In this document: in pieces, positions 1 to 7,216 of the stretch
How positions within the stretch are numbered: position 1 is the first letter of the stretch
Layout: each line of letters starts with the position of its first letter
Origin: DATBLQ01 sp036555325
Lineage (GTDB): Bacteria; Pseudomonadota; Alphaproteobacteria; Rhizobiales; Aestuariivirgaceae
Assembly (NCBI GenBank): GCA_036555325.1
Contig: DATBLQ010000066.1
Coordinates: forward strand, 1 to 24,057
Reading direction: 5' to 3'
Length of the DNA: 24,057 nucleotides
The notes under the pieces: model-generated
What the model saw: the letters and a program-made list of their open reading frames with translations, nothing else
What the model was told of the DNA's origin: nothing
Database searches by the model: none
Program-made: the position numbers and the translations under genes

Positions 1-1
1 G

Positions 2-665
2 AATGATCCGGACTATCCCGATTTCCCCGACGGCATCACCTACAACGTCACCGATCTCACCATGACCTTTGGCGCCGGGGTCGGGATCCTTTCCGGCTTT
101 GAAAACGGCATCACCATCAATTCGTCCAATGACACCATCGATATCGAAATGGGGACGGATAGCCTTCACGCTCGGCGAGCAGGTGATCGCCGGCGCCTAC
201 CAGTACTCGCTCTATTACGATGCCTTGAGCTTAGAATGGTATCTGCAGTCCTCGCTGCTCGCCACCGATGACTACCCCGCCGCTCTCACCGGCGCGCTTC
301 TCTCCTTCAACGCCGATTGGGGTGCCTGGGCAGGCTCTTTCGAGGATAGCTCCGGCGTCACCATCGATCTCTCCAACACCGACAGCCTGCGGGGCGAGAT
401 CGCCGCCCGCTTCGAGAGCAGCATCCTAAGTGGCGGCCTCATCGCCCTCGATGCCGGTCTTCGCCATGAGTTCAAGGGCGAGCAACAGGCGGAGGTCTCA
501 GGCTTGAGCTTCACTCACGAGCTTCCCGGCACCTCGGGCTTCATCGCCGCCGCCCTCAACCTGATGCTCGATGAGACCTTTTCCTTCACCCTGCGCGGGG
601 AAGCCGCCGGAAACTCGGAGAGCAGCGAACTCAACGGCTCGTTGAGCTTCGACATTCAGTTATAA
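2..665 (+). pseudogene. Autotransporter 3' end, frameshifted, with shortened beta-barrel
   Basis: The reading frame is open from the left edge in frame 2 (NDPDYPDFPDGITYNVTDLT...), so the gene starts outside the window. This part looks like the end of a type V autotransporter passenger. After the G-run at 151-154 the sensible frame moves to frame 3 and continues with TLGEQVIAGAYQYSLYY and EWYLQSS, a typical passenger-to-barrel junction, then beta-strand-rich sequence to the TAA at 663-665. Removing one G from the run gives DIEMGRIAFTLGEQV, which joins the two halves smoothly; in frame 2 the protein would instead stop at 269-271. Only about 145 residues follow WYLQSS, whereas autotransporter barrels usually have about 250-280. 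The last part (from DSLRGEIAARFES) resembles the final strands, so the first half of the barrel seems missing. The protein also ends in Leu rather than the usual terminal aromatic. Family call is by motif recognition; a sequencing error in the G-run cannot be excluded. Confidence 0.6.
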
Positions 666-782
666 TCAATCAATGATTGAATATTGCACCAAACATCCGT
701 TAGGGTTGAATCGTGCCATTTCTGTAACTATTGTCGGATGTTGGCACTGATTCATCGGGGGCACGAGCTTCGGGGGGAGCAA

Positions 783-1961
783 ATGGAAGAGATCGACAAG
801 TCGGCTGAGATCATGGAGAAGCCCGAAACTTCGCCCGAAACAATCGAACCGGCGAAGCAACCAGACGCCGTGGCCAAGACGGAGATTTCCTGCTCGCGCG
901 GGCTTGCCGCCTGGCTTCGCGCCCAGAACCTCAGTCTTGCCTTCACCTCCTATCAAACGGGCCTTCTCTACCTTGTGGGCGCGCAGCCCAACGGCGTCCT
1001 CTCCGTCAACCAGATCGGCTTTGCCCGCGCCATGGGCCTCTGGGCCACGGCGCAGCGGATCTATCTCGCCGTCAATGCACAGGTGTGGCGGCTTGAGAAC
1101 ATGCTGCGGTCCGGCCAGTTCGCCAATCAGCATTTCGACCGCTGCTATATTCCCCGCAACTCGCAGGCGACGGGCGAGATCGATCTGCACGAGCTTGCCG
1201 TGCAGCCGAGCGGCCGGGTGGTCTTCGTCAACACCGCCTTTTCCTGCCTCGCCGAATTCGACAAGACTCACTCCTTCCGTCCCATTTGGAAACCTCCCTT
1301 CATCAGCAAACTCGCGCCGGAAGATCGCTGCCATCTGAACGGTCTCTGCATGGAAGAGGGAAAGCCCCGCTATGTCACCGCCGTGTGCCGCTCCGACATC
1401 ATCAACGGCTGGCGCGATCGGCGCGCCGAAAGCGGCATCATCATCGATCTCGCCACCGACCAGGTGCTCACCGAGCAGTTGTCGATGCCCCACTCGCCAA
1501 GACTATGGAACGGCGCTCTCTGGGTGCTCGACTCCGGCCGCGGCTTTCTTTGCCGCGTCGACCGCAAATCGGGAAAGCTCACCCAGCACGCCTTTCTTCC
1601 CGGTTTCCTTCGCGGTCTCGCCTTTTATGGAAATTCCGCCGTCGTCGGTCTCTCGCTGCCGCGCGACAAGACATTTTCAGGCCTCGATCTTGACGCCAAT
1701 CTGAAGGCGCGCGACGGCGAACCCTGGTGCGGCATACAGGTTATCGATCTCAACACCGGCGATGTTCAGCAATGGCTGAGACTCGAAGGACAGGTGCGTG
1801 AGCTCTTCGATGTCGCGGTGCTTCCTGGTGTCCGCTGCCCGATGGGAGTGAGTCCGCAAAGCCGCGAATTCGCCACCACCATCAGCCGCGTCGAGGAGTT
1901 TGGTTCCCTCGACGGAGTGGGCGAGCCCCCGCCTGTTCTGGCCCGCGCCTCTGCCGCCTGA
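783..1961 (+). CDS. TIGR03032/DUF4915-like protein of unknown function
   Basis: Encodes 392 residues. It resembles the TIGR03032 family, whose members look like beta-propeller-type proteins and have no established biochemical role. Visible family-like stretches are an N-terminal SLAFTSYQTGLLYLVG segment, ENMLRSGQFANQHFDRCYIPR, HLNGLCMEEGKPRYVTAV, SPRLWNGALWVLDSGRG and RGLAFYGNSAVVGLSLPR; repeated strands around short WxL or GxL turns fit a propeller. The frame is open further upstream (TTG at 684, ATG at 738), but ATG 783 is preferred because GGGGGAG lies a few bases before it and the residues encoded upstream do not look like protein. The N-terminal 35-40 residues are rich in Glu, Lys and Pro and probably disordered. 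No signal peptide is seen, so it is likely cytoplasmic. It stands alone, converging on the minus-strand amidase 12 bases downstream. Function should be left open. Confidence 0.75.
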   Translation: MEEIDKSAEIMEKPETSPETIEPAKQPDAVAKTEISCSRGLAAWLRAQNLSLAFTSYQTGLLYLVGAQPNGVLSVNQIGFARAMGLWATAQRIYLAVNAQVWRLENMLRSGQFANQHFDRCYIPRNSQATGEIDLHELAVQPSGRVVFVNTAFSCLAEFDKTHSFRPIWKPPFISKLAPEDRCHLNGLCMEEGKPRYVTAVCRSDIINGWRDRRAESGIIIDLATDQVLTEQLSMPHSPRLWNGALWVLDSGRGFLCRVDRKSGKLTQHAFLPGFLRGLAFYGNSAVVGLSLPRDKTFSGLDLDANLKARDGEPWCGIQVIDLNTGDVQQWLRLEGQVRELFDVAVLPGVRCPMGVSPQSREFATTISRVEEFGSLDGVGEPPPVLARASAA

Positions 1962-1973
1962 CAACAAGGCAGC

Positions 1974-3386
1974 TTAACGGTCGCTCGGCAGCTTCGGTCT
2001 CCGCTGCATCCACTGGTGCTCCTGTTCGTAGGCGAATGCAGCTCTTAGGACCGTCCAATCGTCGAACATCCGTCCGACGATCTGCAGCCCTGCCGGCAAC
2101 CCCGCGGCGGTGTAGCCGCAAGGCACGCTCGCCGCTGGCTGTTGGGTGAGGTTGAAGGGATAGGAAAAAGGCGTCCAGTCCACCCACTTTCCGATGCCTT
2201 CGGCAACGGGCGCGAGCTGGCCGGCCTCGAACGCCGCAATGGGCAGGCTTGGAGTCATCAACAGATCGTAGCGCTCCATGAACTGGCGCATCCTGCTGCC
2301 AAGCATGCCGCGCTGCTTGACCGCATCGAAGTAGTCTTCGAGCGAGATCGCTTTCGATTGCTCCAGCACATCGTTGAGACCTGGGTCGAGCAGTCTTCGC
2401 TTCGTTTCGGGCAGGCTGCCCAGCAACCCGCGCACACCGCTCCACCACAGCACGCGGAAGATGGCGCCGGCATCGTCGAGCGCCGGCGCAACCTCCTCGA
2501 CCTTCGCCCCGAGATCGGCGAGGCTCTTGACCGCCGCCTTGACCAGCCGCGCGATTTGGGGCTCGACCTCCGACTGTCCGAGGCGCGGACTGAAGGCAAT
2601 TCTCAACCCCCTAACTCCTCCCTTAAGACCCTTGACGAAATCCCGCCCCTCATGGGGAAGCGATGTCCAGTCGCGTTCGTCCGGCAGCGAGATAGCATTC
2701 ATCATTAGTGCGGCGTCTTCCACCGTGCGCGTCATCGGGCCCACATGCGCCACCGTGCCGAATGGACTGAGCGGATAGGCCGGCACTCGTCCGAAGCTCG
2801 GTTTCAAGCCGAAGATGCCGCTGAACGCCGCCGGGATCCGGATCGATCCCCCGCCGTCAGTGCCAAGCGACAACGGTCCATAACCCGCCGCTATTGCCGC
2901 AGCCGACCCTCCCGAGGACCCTCCAGGCGTCCTGGTCAAATCCCAGGGATTGCGCGTCACTCCGGTAAGCGGTGAATCCGTTACTCCCTTCCAACCGAAT
3001 TCGGGCGTTGTCGTCTTGCCGATCAGCACCGCCCCCTGCTCTTTGAGCCGCGCCACCGATGGCGCATCTTCCCTCCACTCCTGTCCCGCATCGATGGTCT
3101 TGGAACCGCGCAGCGTCGGCCAGCCACTGGTGAGAAGCAGATCCTTAATGAGCACCGGCACCCCGTCCAGCGGAGCATTTGGGCTCTTTTTCATCCAGCG
3201 TTTCTCTGATGCCCTCGCCGCCTTCAGTGCCGAGGTCTCATCGACAAGACACATCGCGTTGATCGATGGCTCGCCAGTCGCAATCTGCTCAAGCACCGCT
3301 TTTGTCACCTCGACTGGCGAGAATTTGCGCTGCTTGTAGCCCCTCGCCATTTGGCTTGCCGTGAGCCAATTGAGATCCTTCGCCAC
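1974..3386 (-). CDS. Amidase signature family hydrolase
   Basis: Encodes 470 residues from a GTG start at 3386, the usual amidase-signature length. The Ser-cisSer-Lys triad is visible: Lys81 in GVPVLIKDLL, Ser157 in GGSSGGSAAA and Ser181 in GTDGGGSIRIPA. These enzymes hydrolyse carboxamide bonds (R-CO-NH2 to acid plus ammonia, or substituted amides). The substrate cannot be read from sequence, and no gatB/gatC lies nearby, so a GatA role in tRNA-Gln amidation is unlikely. The C-terminal QQPAASVPCGYTAAGLPAGLQIVG block is also typical. The GTG start is chosen because GAGGGG sits six bases before it; the frame continues upstream to about 3608 but that stretch overlaps the neighbouring gene and does not look coding. 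An internal ATG 12 codons later is an alternative start. No signal peptide is seen. The gene converges with the TIGR03032 gene and has no obvious operon partner. Confidence 0.92.
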   Translation of the reverse strand: MAKDLNWLTASQMARGYKQRKFSPVEVTKAVLEQIATGEPSINAMCLVDETSALKAARASEKRWMKKSPNAPLDGVPVLIKDLLLTSGWPTLRGSKTIDAGQEWREDAPSVARLKEQGAVLIGKTTTPEFGWKGVTDSPLTGVTRNPWDLTRTPGGSSGGSAAAIAAGYGPLSLGTDGGGSIRIPAAFSGIFGLKPSFGRVPAYPLSPFGTVAHVGPMTRTVEDAALMMNAISLPDERDWTSLPHEGRDFVKGLKGGVRGLRIAFSPRLGQSEVEPQIARLVKAAVKSLADLGAKVEEVAPALDDAGAIFRVLWWSGVRGLLGSLPETKRRLLDPGLNDVLEQSKAISLEDYFDAVKQRGMLGSRMRQFMERYDLLMTPSLPIAAFEAGQLAPVAEGIGKWVDWTPFSYPFNLTQQPAASVPCGYTAAGLPAGLQIVGRMFDDWTVLRAAFAYEQEHQWMQRRPKLPSDR

Positions 3387-3495
3387 GTCTTGCCCCTCGA
3401 TGCTGTGTTGAGTTGTCGATTGCAATGGCGGTTGCTTACCGCAAAGGCGGGATCCATTGAAAGGGGCAATTGGAAAATGTGCTGGATCAAGCCGG

Positions 3496-3531
3496 CCCAA
3501 TATTGGGGAAGCCCCGCGCGAAGCCGCGCGG
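3496..3531. repeat. Two short palindromes between secreted protein gene and amidase
   Basis: A perfect 12-bp palindrome CCCAATATTGGG lies at 3496-3507, followed by an inverted repeat CCGCGC (3514-3519) / GCGCGG (3526-3531). They sit between the end of the minus-strand gene at 3553 and the amidase start at 3386. Neither is followed by a T-run on either strand, so a factor-independent terminator is not convincing. They could be a regulator site ahead of the amidase or simply a weak RNA hairpin. Confidence 0.3.
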
Positions 3532-3552
3532 AGCTCGGTTGCGAAGTCAGGA

Positions 3553-4176
3553 CTAGCTGCGGGTGATGTACAGGAACAATTCGCCACTCGGCCCGACGTC
3601 AGTCGCAATCACCTGATTGACGTCAAAGCTCGGATGTTGCGCTTTGATCTTTTCCATGAGGGCGGTATTGCCCTCCAATGCCGACTTGATCTGGGCATTG
3701 TTCGAGCGGAATTTGGTAATGTCGTCCTTGAGCATCTGGTCGTTCTGGGCGGTTTGAACTGCATCGAGGTCGACTAAGCAAACGACCGTCGGAGTTAAGC
3801 TGGTGAGCTTGTCCAACCCGATCTTGACGTCGCCCAGGGCCGTCCGGGCATTTTCCGAAATAACCTGATTATCCGCACTTAAGCCCATCGTTCGGCTGCC
3901 GGTCGCGGGGGCCGCGGTTGTGCTGCCGGTGGTTTCAGTGCTGGTTCCACTGGAGCTCGCCGCAGTATCGGTACTGGTTCCGGTGGTTCCAGTCGTAGAG
4001 CTGGTGCCAGTCGTCGTGCTGGCCGCCGTGTCGGTCGTAGTGGCGGTGCTGGCCGTGCTCGGTCCGCAGACCATCGCGCTGCTGGCAGCCACCTGCGTCC
4101 CGGTTGAGTCTTGCGCCATCGCCGGTGCCGCAAGCGCCAACGCAGCGGCCGCTGCCGTTAAGAGAAGCTTATTCAT
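3553..4176 (-). CDS. Secreted protein with Thr/Ser-rich linker, function unknown
   Basis: Encodes 207 residues. The N-terminus is a clear Sec signal peptide (MNKLLLTAAAAALALAAPAMA, predicted cleavage after residue 21). Residues about 39-95 are a low-complexity segment made almost entirely of Thr, Ser, Gly and Ala, probably a flexible extracytoplasmic linker. Residues about 97-207 form a globular, partly helical domain with one Cys (Cys133); a second Cys (Cys37) precedes the linker, so one disulfide is possible. I do not recognise the C-terminal domain. ATG 4176 is preceded by AGAGGA eight bases upstream. The gene stands between the GST gene and the amidase on the same strand, with 140- and 166-base gaps, so it is probably its own transcript. 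The repetitive linker DNA (about 3890-4060) is prone to length change. Confidence 0.75.
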   Translation of the reverse strand: MNKLLLTAAAAALALAAPAMAQDSTGTQVAASSAMVCGPSTASTATTTDTAASTTTGTSSTTGTTGTSTDTAASSSGTSTETTGSTTAAPATGSRTMGLSADNQVISENARTALGDVKIGLDKLTSLTPTVVCLVDLDAVQTAQNDQMLKDDITKFRSNNAQIKSALEGNTALMEKIKAQHPSFDVNQVIATDVGPSGELFLYITRS

Positions 4177-4316
4177 GAGTCTATCCTCTGATTTTGAGTT
4201 GCGAATTGGGCCGCATAGGCAATTGGCCTCGGCCTTTGGGAGGAACGTGGTTCGTAAACGGGTGTTCCGAAATTATTTATTGCTCATGTTGCAACGGCCA
4301 AGTCTGAGCTCTCCTG

Positions 4317-4988
4317 CTAGGCCTGCACGCCGGCGCGGGCGGACGTTGCGAAATAATCTGCAAAGCTTAATGTTTGCTCCGCGCCATCCTTCATGAGCGG
4401 AAGAAATCTCGGCTCGCTTTCGACTTGCCGAAGCCATCGGCGAATTGATGGATATTTCTCGAGGTCAACACCCGCTTCATGCGCCCATGCCGTATATGGA
4501 TAGAGTGCATAATCGGCGATGGTTAGCGTTTCTGCTGCAATGAATTTCCACACATCGAGCTGGTTTTCCATGACCATGAGTGCGCTGTGCGCTCGCGGCC
4601 ACAACTCTTCCAGCCGCTGTCGGCTGCGTTCCGGACCATCGCTGAAATGGATGAGATAGCGCATGACCGCCAGCGCCGGCTCATGACTGTATTGCTCGAA
4701 AAACATCCAGCGAAGAACTTCCGCTTGTGCTCGACGGTCGCCGGGCCACAGGTTCGTCCCTTGAGAAAAATAGTAGAGAATCGCACCGGACTCCGTCAGG
4801 ACGTCGCCGTCTTCGAACATGACCGAGGGCACTTTGCCGATGGGATTGATCTTGAGATATTCCGCCCGTCGTGGTTCGCCGCGCGACTGGGAGACATCCA
4901 CCCGGCGATATTTGATTTCCCGCCAATAAAGCACGAGTTGCACCTTGTGAACATTGCCGGATTCGAGGTTCCCAAACAGCGTCACCAT
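4317..4988 (-). CDS. Glutathione S-transferase family protein
   Basis: Encodes 223 residues, the normal length for a soluble bacterial GST. An N-terminal thioredoxin-like domain (residues 1-80) has a beta-alpha start (MVTLFGNLESGNVHKV), the cis-proline loop INPIGKVPSV (Pro54) and the glutathione-binding pair in LTESGAILYYF (Glu67-Ser68). The C-terminal helical domain carries the LTIADYALYPY motif, matching the GST N-capping box region. Ser10 is a candidate for the catalytic Ser of theta/beta-like classes, by position only. Likely function is glutathione conjugation or peroxide/electrophile handling in the cytoplasm; the substrate is unknown. ATG 4988 shares its A with the modC stop (TAATG), so translation is probably coupled to modC and the two are co-transcribed. 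The frame continues upstream inside modC, but that is not coding in this frame. Confidence 0.9.
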   Translation of the reverse strand: MVTLFGNLESGNVHKVQLVLYWREIKYRRVDVSQSRGEPRRAEYLKINPIGKVPSVMFEDGDVLTESGAILYYFSQGTNLWPGDRRAQAEVLRWMFFEQYSHEPALAVMRYLIHFSDGPERSRQRLEELWPRAHSALMVMENQLDVWKFIAAETLTIADYALYPYTAWAHEAGVDLEKYPSIRRWLRQVESEPRFLPLMKDGAEQTLSFADYFATSARAGVQA

Positions 4989-6109
4989 TATGATACCTGT
5001 CCGCTGCGGCGCTGAGCGGCGATGAGCTGGCGATCGACCGCAATACTTTTGATCAATGCGAAAACATCCTTTCCGGGTTTGAGATCGAGCTCCTTGACCG
5101 AGCGCCTGGTAATGCGTGCCCTCAAAATCTGGCGCATTGCCTTCAACCGCAGTTCCGCAAACGCGGAGTCTTCCTCCTCCACGATTTCCTCGATTTGTGC
5201 CGCAATAACATTGCGAATGCTGATCCCTTCCGGTCTTTTCACCGCAATCGCCACATCTCGGGCTCGAATCCTCAAGCGCACCTTGCACGATTTCGGCAGC
5301 CCAAGGCTTGGGACTTGGAGTGGCGTTCCGTCCAGATCCACCGTGCTTATGGCGAATTCGGGATCTTCGTTTGTCACTGTACCTTCCAAGATCGCTCCAG
5401 CTTCAAACCTGCCAAGATAGGGGGCAAGGTCAAGCCGAGCGACGATCTCCTGAGCAGGCCCGGTGGCGATGATCCGGCCGTTGTTCATGATCGCCAGTTG
5501 GTTGGCCACCCGAGACGCTTCTTCGATTGCGTGGGTCACGTAGACGATAGGAATACCGAAAACGTCGGGTATGCGCTCGATATAGGCCAGCGCCTCCGCC
5601 CGGCGCACCAAATCGAGCGCGCTCAAAGGCTCGTCCATCAACAGCAATTGCGGATTGGTCAGCAGCGACCGCGCTATTGCCACTCGCTGGATCTCACCTC
5701 CCGAAAGCGCCGTGCAGCGACGATCGAGCAGCTGCTTTATGCCGAGGATACTGATGATCTGCGCCCGATCGAGTTGCCGGGCCCGTCGCTTTCCTCGACG
5801 TTGAGCAAAGTCGAGATTTCCCTTGACGGAAAGGTGCGGAAACAATCGCGCCTCTTGGAAGATATATCCAATCGATCGCTCGTGCGTCGCAACCCGTATT
5901 CCACGTTTGCTGTCGAGCCATTGCTCATCGCCGATGCGGATCGACCCGCTCACCTGCTTTTCAAGTCCGGCAAGCACCCGCAGCAATGTTGTCTTCCCAG
6001 AGCCGCTGGGTCCGAGCACCACCGTTATTCCCCGCGCAGAGAAGTGTGCCGTAGCATCGAGACGGAACGCACCTCGATTGGCCAGGACCTCTATGTCAAT
6101 TTCACTCAT
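4988..6109 (-). CDS. modC: Molybdate ABC transporter ATP-binding protein ModC
   Basis: Encodes 373 residues. The ATPase domain shows Walker A GPSGSGKTT (residues 33-41), the Q-loop Gln85 in FQEARLFPHLSV, the signature LSGGEIQ (135-141), Walker B LLLMDE (155-160) and the H-loop His193 in VTHAIEEA. About 130 C-terminal residues form a molybdate-binding MOP-type domain (SIRNVIAAQIEEI ... ILRARITRRSV), which distinguishes ModC from other importer ATPases. ModC drives molybdate uptake with ModA (periplasmic binding) and ModB (permease). Neither is present upstream (6110-6560 holds no permease) or elsewhere in the window, so this is an isolated modC or modA/modB lie elsewhere. It overlaps the downstream GST gene by one base. 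The start ATG at 6109 is preceded by a weak GGACGGG ribosome site. A related anion (sulfate or tungstate) is possible, but the MOP domain favours molybdate. Confidence 0.9.
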   Translation of the reverse strand: MSEIDIEVLANRGAFRLDATAHFSARGITVVLGPSGSGKTTLLRVLAGLEKQVSGSIRIGDEQWLDSKRGIRVATHERSIGYIFQEARLFPHLSVKGNLDFAQRRGKRRARQLDRAQIISILGIKQLLDRRCTALSGGEIQRVAIARSLLTNPQLLLMDEPLSALDLVRRAEALAYIERIPDVFGIPIVYVTHAIEEASRVANQLAIMNNGRIIATGPAQEIVARLDLAPYLGRFEAGAILEGTVTNEDPEFAISTVDLDGTPLQVPSLGLPKSCKVRLRIRARDVAIAVKRPEGISIRNVIAAQIEEIVEEEDSAFAELRLKAMRQILRARITRRSVKELDLKPGKDVFALIKSIAVDRQLIAAQRRSGQVS

Positions 6110-6292
6110 TGATCCCGTCCAGTGATCGGTAGTCGTTAATGCAAAAGATAGACCCCCAACACATCAGGAATGAAAATGCGCCTTTGCAGAATGGCATTCC
6201 GTCTAACCGGTTGGTAGAGATTTCTGGTTCTGCGGGGTTCTCGCTGAACCGTGCCCGTTTTGCGCGGGCGTTGGTTTTTGGCGTCTGGGGCC

Positions 6293-6562
6293 CTACTTCG
6301 ATGGCGTGTCCGTGAGTCTATCCCTCATGCAGTTCTCTTTGAATTCAGCGCCCCTGAATACCAGATGCTCGATTGCCTCCTCGCTCATCCCACTTGCAAG
6401 TAGGCTTGCAATAAAGGGCTGCAGTTCAGGGCCTCCGACTCGACCGTCGCTATTGTGATCGGCGTTGCGAAACATCGCCTGGCACGCGACCTCGGTTGCA
6501 GCATGGGCACCAGCCACTTCTAGCGAGAAATAGGCAATTGCAAAGAAAACGAGAAACTTCAT
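6293..6562 (-). CDS. Small secreted single EF-hand protein
   Basis: Encodes 89 residues. A short hydrophobic N-terminus ending in AHAAT (about residues 1-22) looks like a Sec signal peptide. Residues 35-46 form a canonical 12-residue calcium loop, D-x-N-x-D-G-x-V-x-x-x-E (Asp35, Asn37, Asp39, Gly40, Glu46). Two cysteines (27 and 78) flank the motif and could form a disulfide. One loop in a monomer is unusual because EF-hands normally pair, so dimerisation or a structural calcium site is possible. The ATG at 6562 has only a weak ribosome site (AGGCCTG). The gene lies 183 bases upstream of modC on the same strand, too far for obvious coupling. Phased TGAACG-like repeats lie about 125-155 bases upstream of its start. 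Calcium binding is inferred from the loop; the cellular role is unknown. Confidence 0.75.
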   Translation of the reverse strand: MKFLVFFAIAYFSLEVAGAHAATEVACQAMFRNADHNSDGRVGGPELQPFIASLLASGMSEEAIEHLVFRGAEFKENCMRDRLTDTPSK

Positions 6563-6686
6563 CAGGCCTGCGAGTGGTTCATGGCGAACCGCAGCTAACC
6601 GATCCCGACGGCAATCGTTCCGTGCTTCCCAAATTTGATCCTACTGCCGCGGAACGGGGTCAGTTGGCTCAGATGCCGCAGGTATC

Positions 6687-6718
6687 TGAACTTAAACGGA
6701 AAATGAACGGTACGTTCA
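6687..6718. promoter_or_regulatory. Phased TGAACG/TAAACG repeats, candidate regulator site
   Basis: Reading the plus strand, TGAAC (6687), TAAACG (6693), TGAACG (6704) and the inverted copy CGTTCA (6713-6718) lie within 32 bases. TAAACG and TGAACG start exactly 11 bases apart, the spacing seen in sites of OmpR/PhoB-type response regulators, and TGAACG-GTA-CGTTCA is a perfect 6-bp inverted repeat. The cluster lies between the divergent EF-hand gene (start 6562) and the small plus-strand frame at 6788, so it could control either. The regulator is unknown. Confidence 0.4.
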
Positions 6719-6787
6719 GGGCCGGTTCCAGCAAAGTCGCGTAAGGTTCGCTCAGCATCGGGAATTCAAGAGAGATTGGAGTGAGCC

Positions 6788-6982
6788 ATGGGTAAGGGAA
6801 TCGCCACTGCCATTTTCGGGTTCGGGGTCATTATGAGCGTCGCCCTCCTGATTTCTGAGCCCACCTCCACTGCCAGCGTGATCGCCCCCAACACGACCAT
6901 CGTGAAGAAAAACATGGTCTTTCCGTTGAAGGGAAGTCTTTCGGTTGAATCTTGCGCGGTGGCATTGTGTGCTGATGCATAA
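6788..6982 (+). CDS. Possible small single-span membrane protein
   Basis: Encodes 64 residues. GGAG lies about seven bases before the ATG. Residues 5-23 (IATAIFGFGVIMSVALLIS) are hydrophobic enough for one membrane span or an uncleaved signal; the rest is polar with two C-terminal cysteines. I recognise no family. The frame ends about 100 bases before the hairpin terminator at 7086-7110, which fits a short transcript. The opposite strand also has an open frame here (6766-6996) with a hydrophobic stretch, because the complement of hydrophobic codons is often hydrophobic, but it has no comparable ribosome site. If this frame is not real, 6563-7216 is a roughly 650-base stretch with only the repeats and the terminator. 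Confidence 0.4.
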   Translation: MGKGIATAIFGFGVIMSVALLISEPTSTASVIAPNTTIVKKNMVFPLKGSLSVESCAVALCADA

Positions 6983-7085
6983 GTGAGTTCTCGCAAAAAG
7001 AAGCTGGAAGTTTGTGGTGCAACTTGATAGTGTACTCTAAGAGCTGGTCCCGATCCCCTGCAACCGTATCGTCGCCAGCTTTAGG

Positions 7086-7110
7086 AAAGGGCCCTAAGAC
7101 GGGCCCTTTT
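7086..7110 (+). terminator. Intrinsic terminator
   Basis: Perfect stem AAAGGGCCC (7086-7094) / GGGCCCTTT (7101-7109) with the six-base loop TAAGAC, running into T's at 7107-7110 and then CAATTT. It separates the small frame at 6788-6982 (or a short RNA) from the cysteine-module gene that starts at 7217. The A's before the stem make it partly usable on the minus strand too. Confidence 0.8.
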
Positions 7111-7216
7111 CAATTTCGGCGTCCTCGATGAACGTTCGTTGAATTTTGCCTTCAGGCCCCGTTCCGCTTCGGCTCGCTAACGTGAATCCATGCTTCGCGA
7201 TTTCCGGGAGGAACTA

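Noticed and set aside
661..690. AT-rich near-palindrome after the autotransporter stop
   Set aside because: The arms are only five bases (TCAAT/ATTGA) and no promoter hexamers are evident.
666..1493. Open minus-strand frame of 275 codons
   Set aside because: It lies opposite the TIGR03032 gene, has no ribosome site and its product shows no recognisable family pattern; it is a GC-rich shadow.
5195..6112. Open plus-strand frame of about 305 codons
   Set aside because: It is antisense to modC, with no start signal or family features.
6253..6277. GCCCG/CGGGC hairpin followed by a T-rich stretch on the plus strand
   Set aside because: There is no plus-strand gene upstream for it to terminate, and on the minus strand no T-run follows the stem.
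6766..6996. Minus-strand frame with a hydrophobic stretch opposite the small membrane frame
   Set aside because: It has no ribosome site, and the hydrophobicity mirrors the plus-strand frame, which has GGAG at good spacing.
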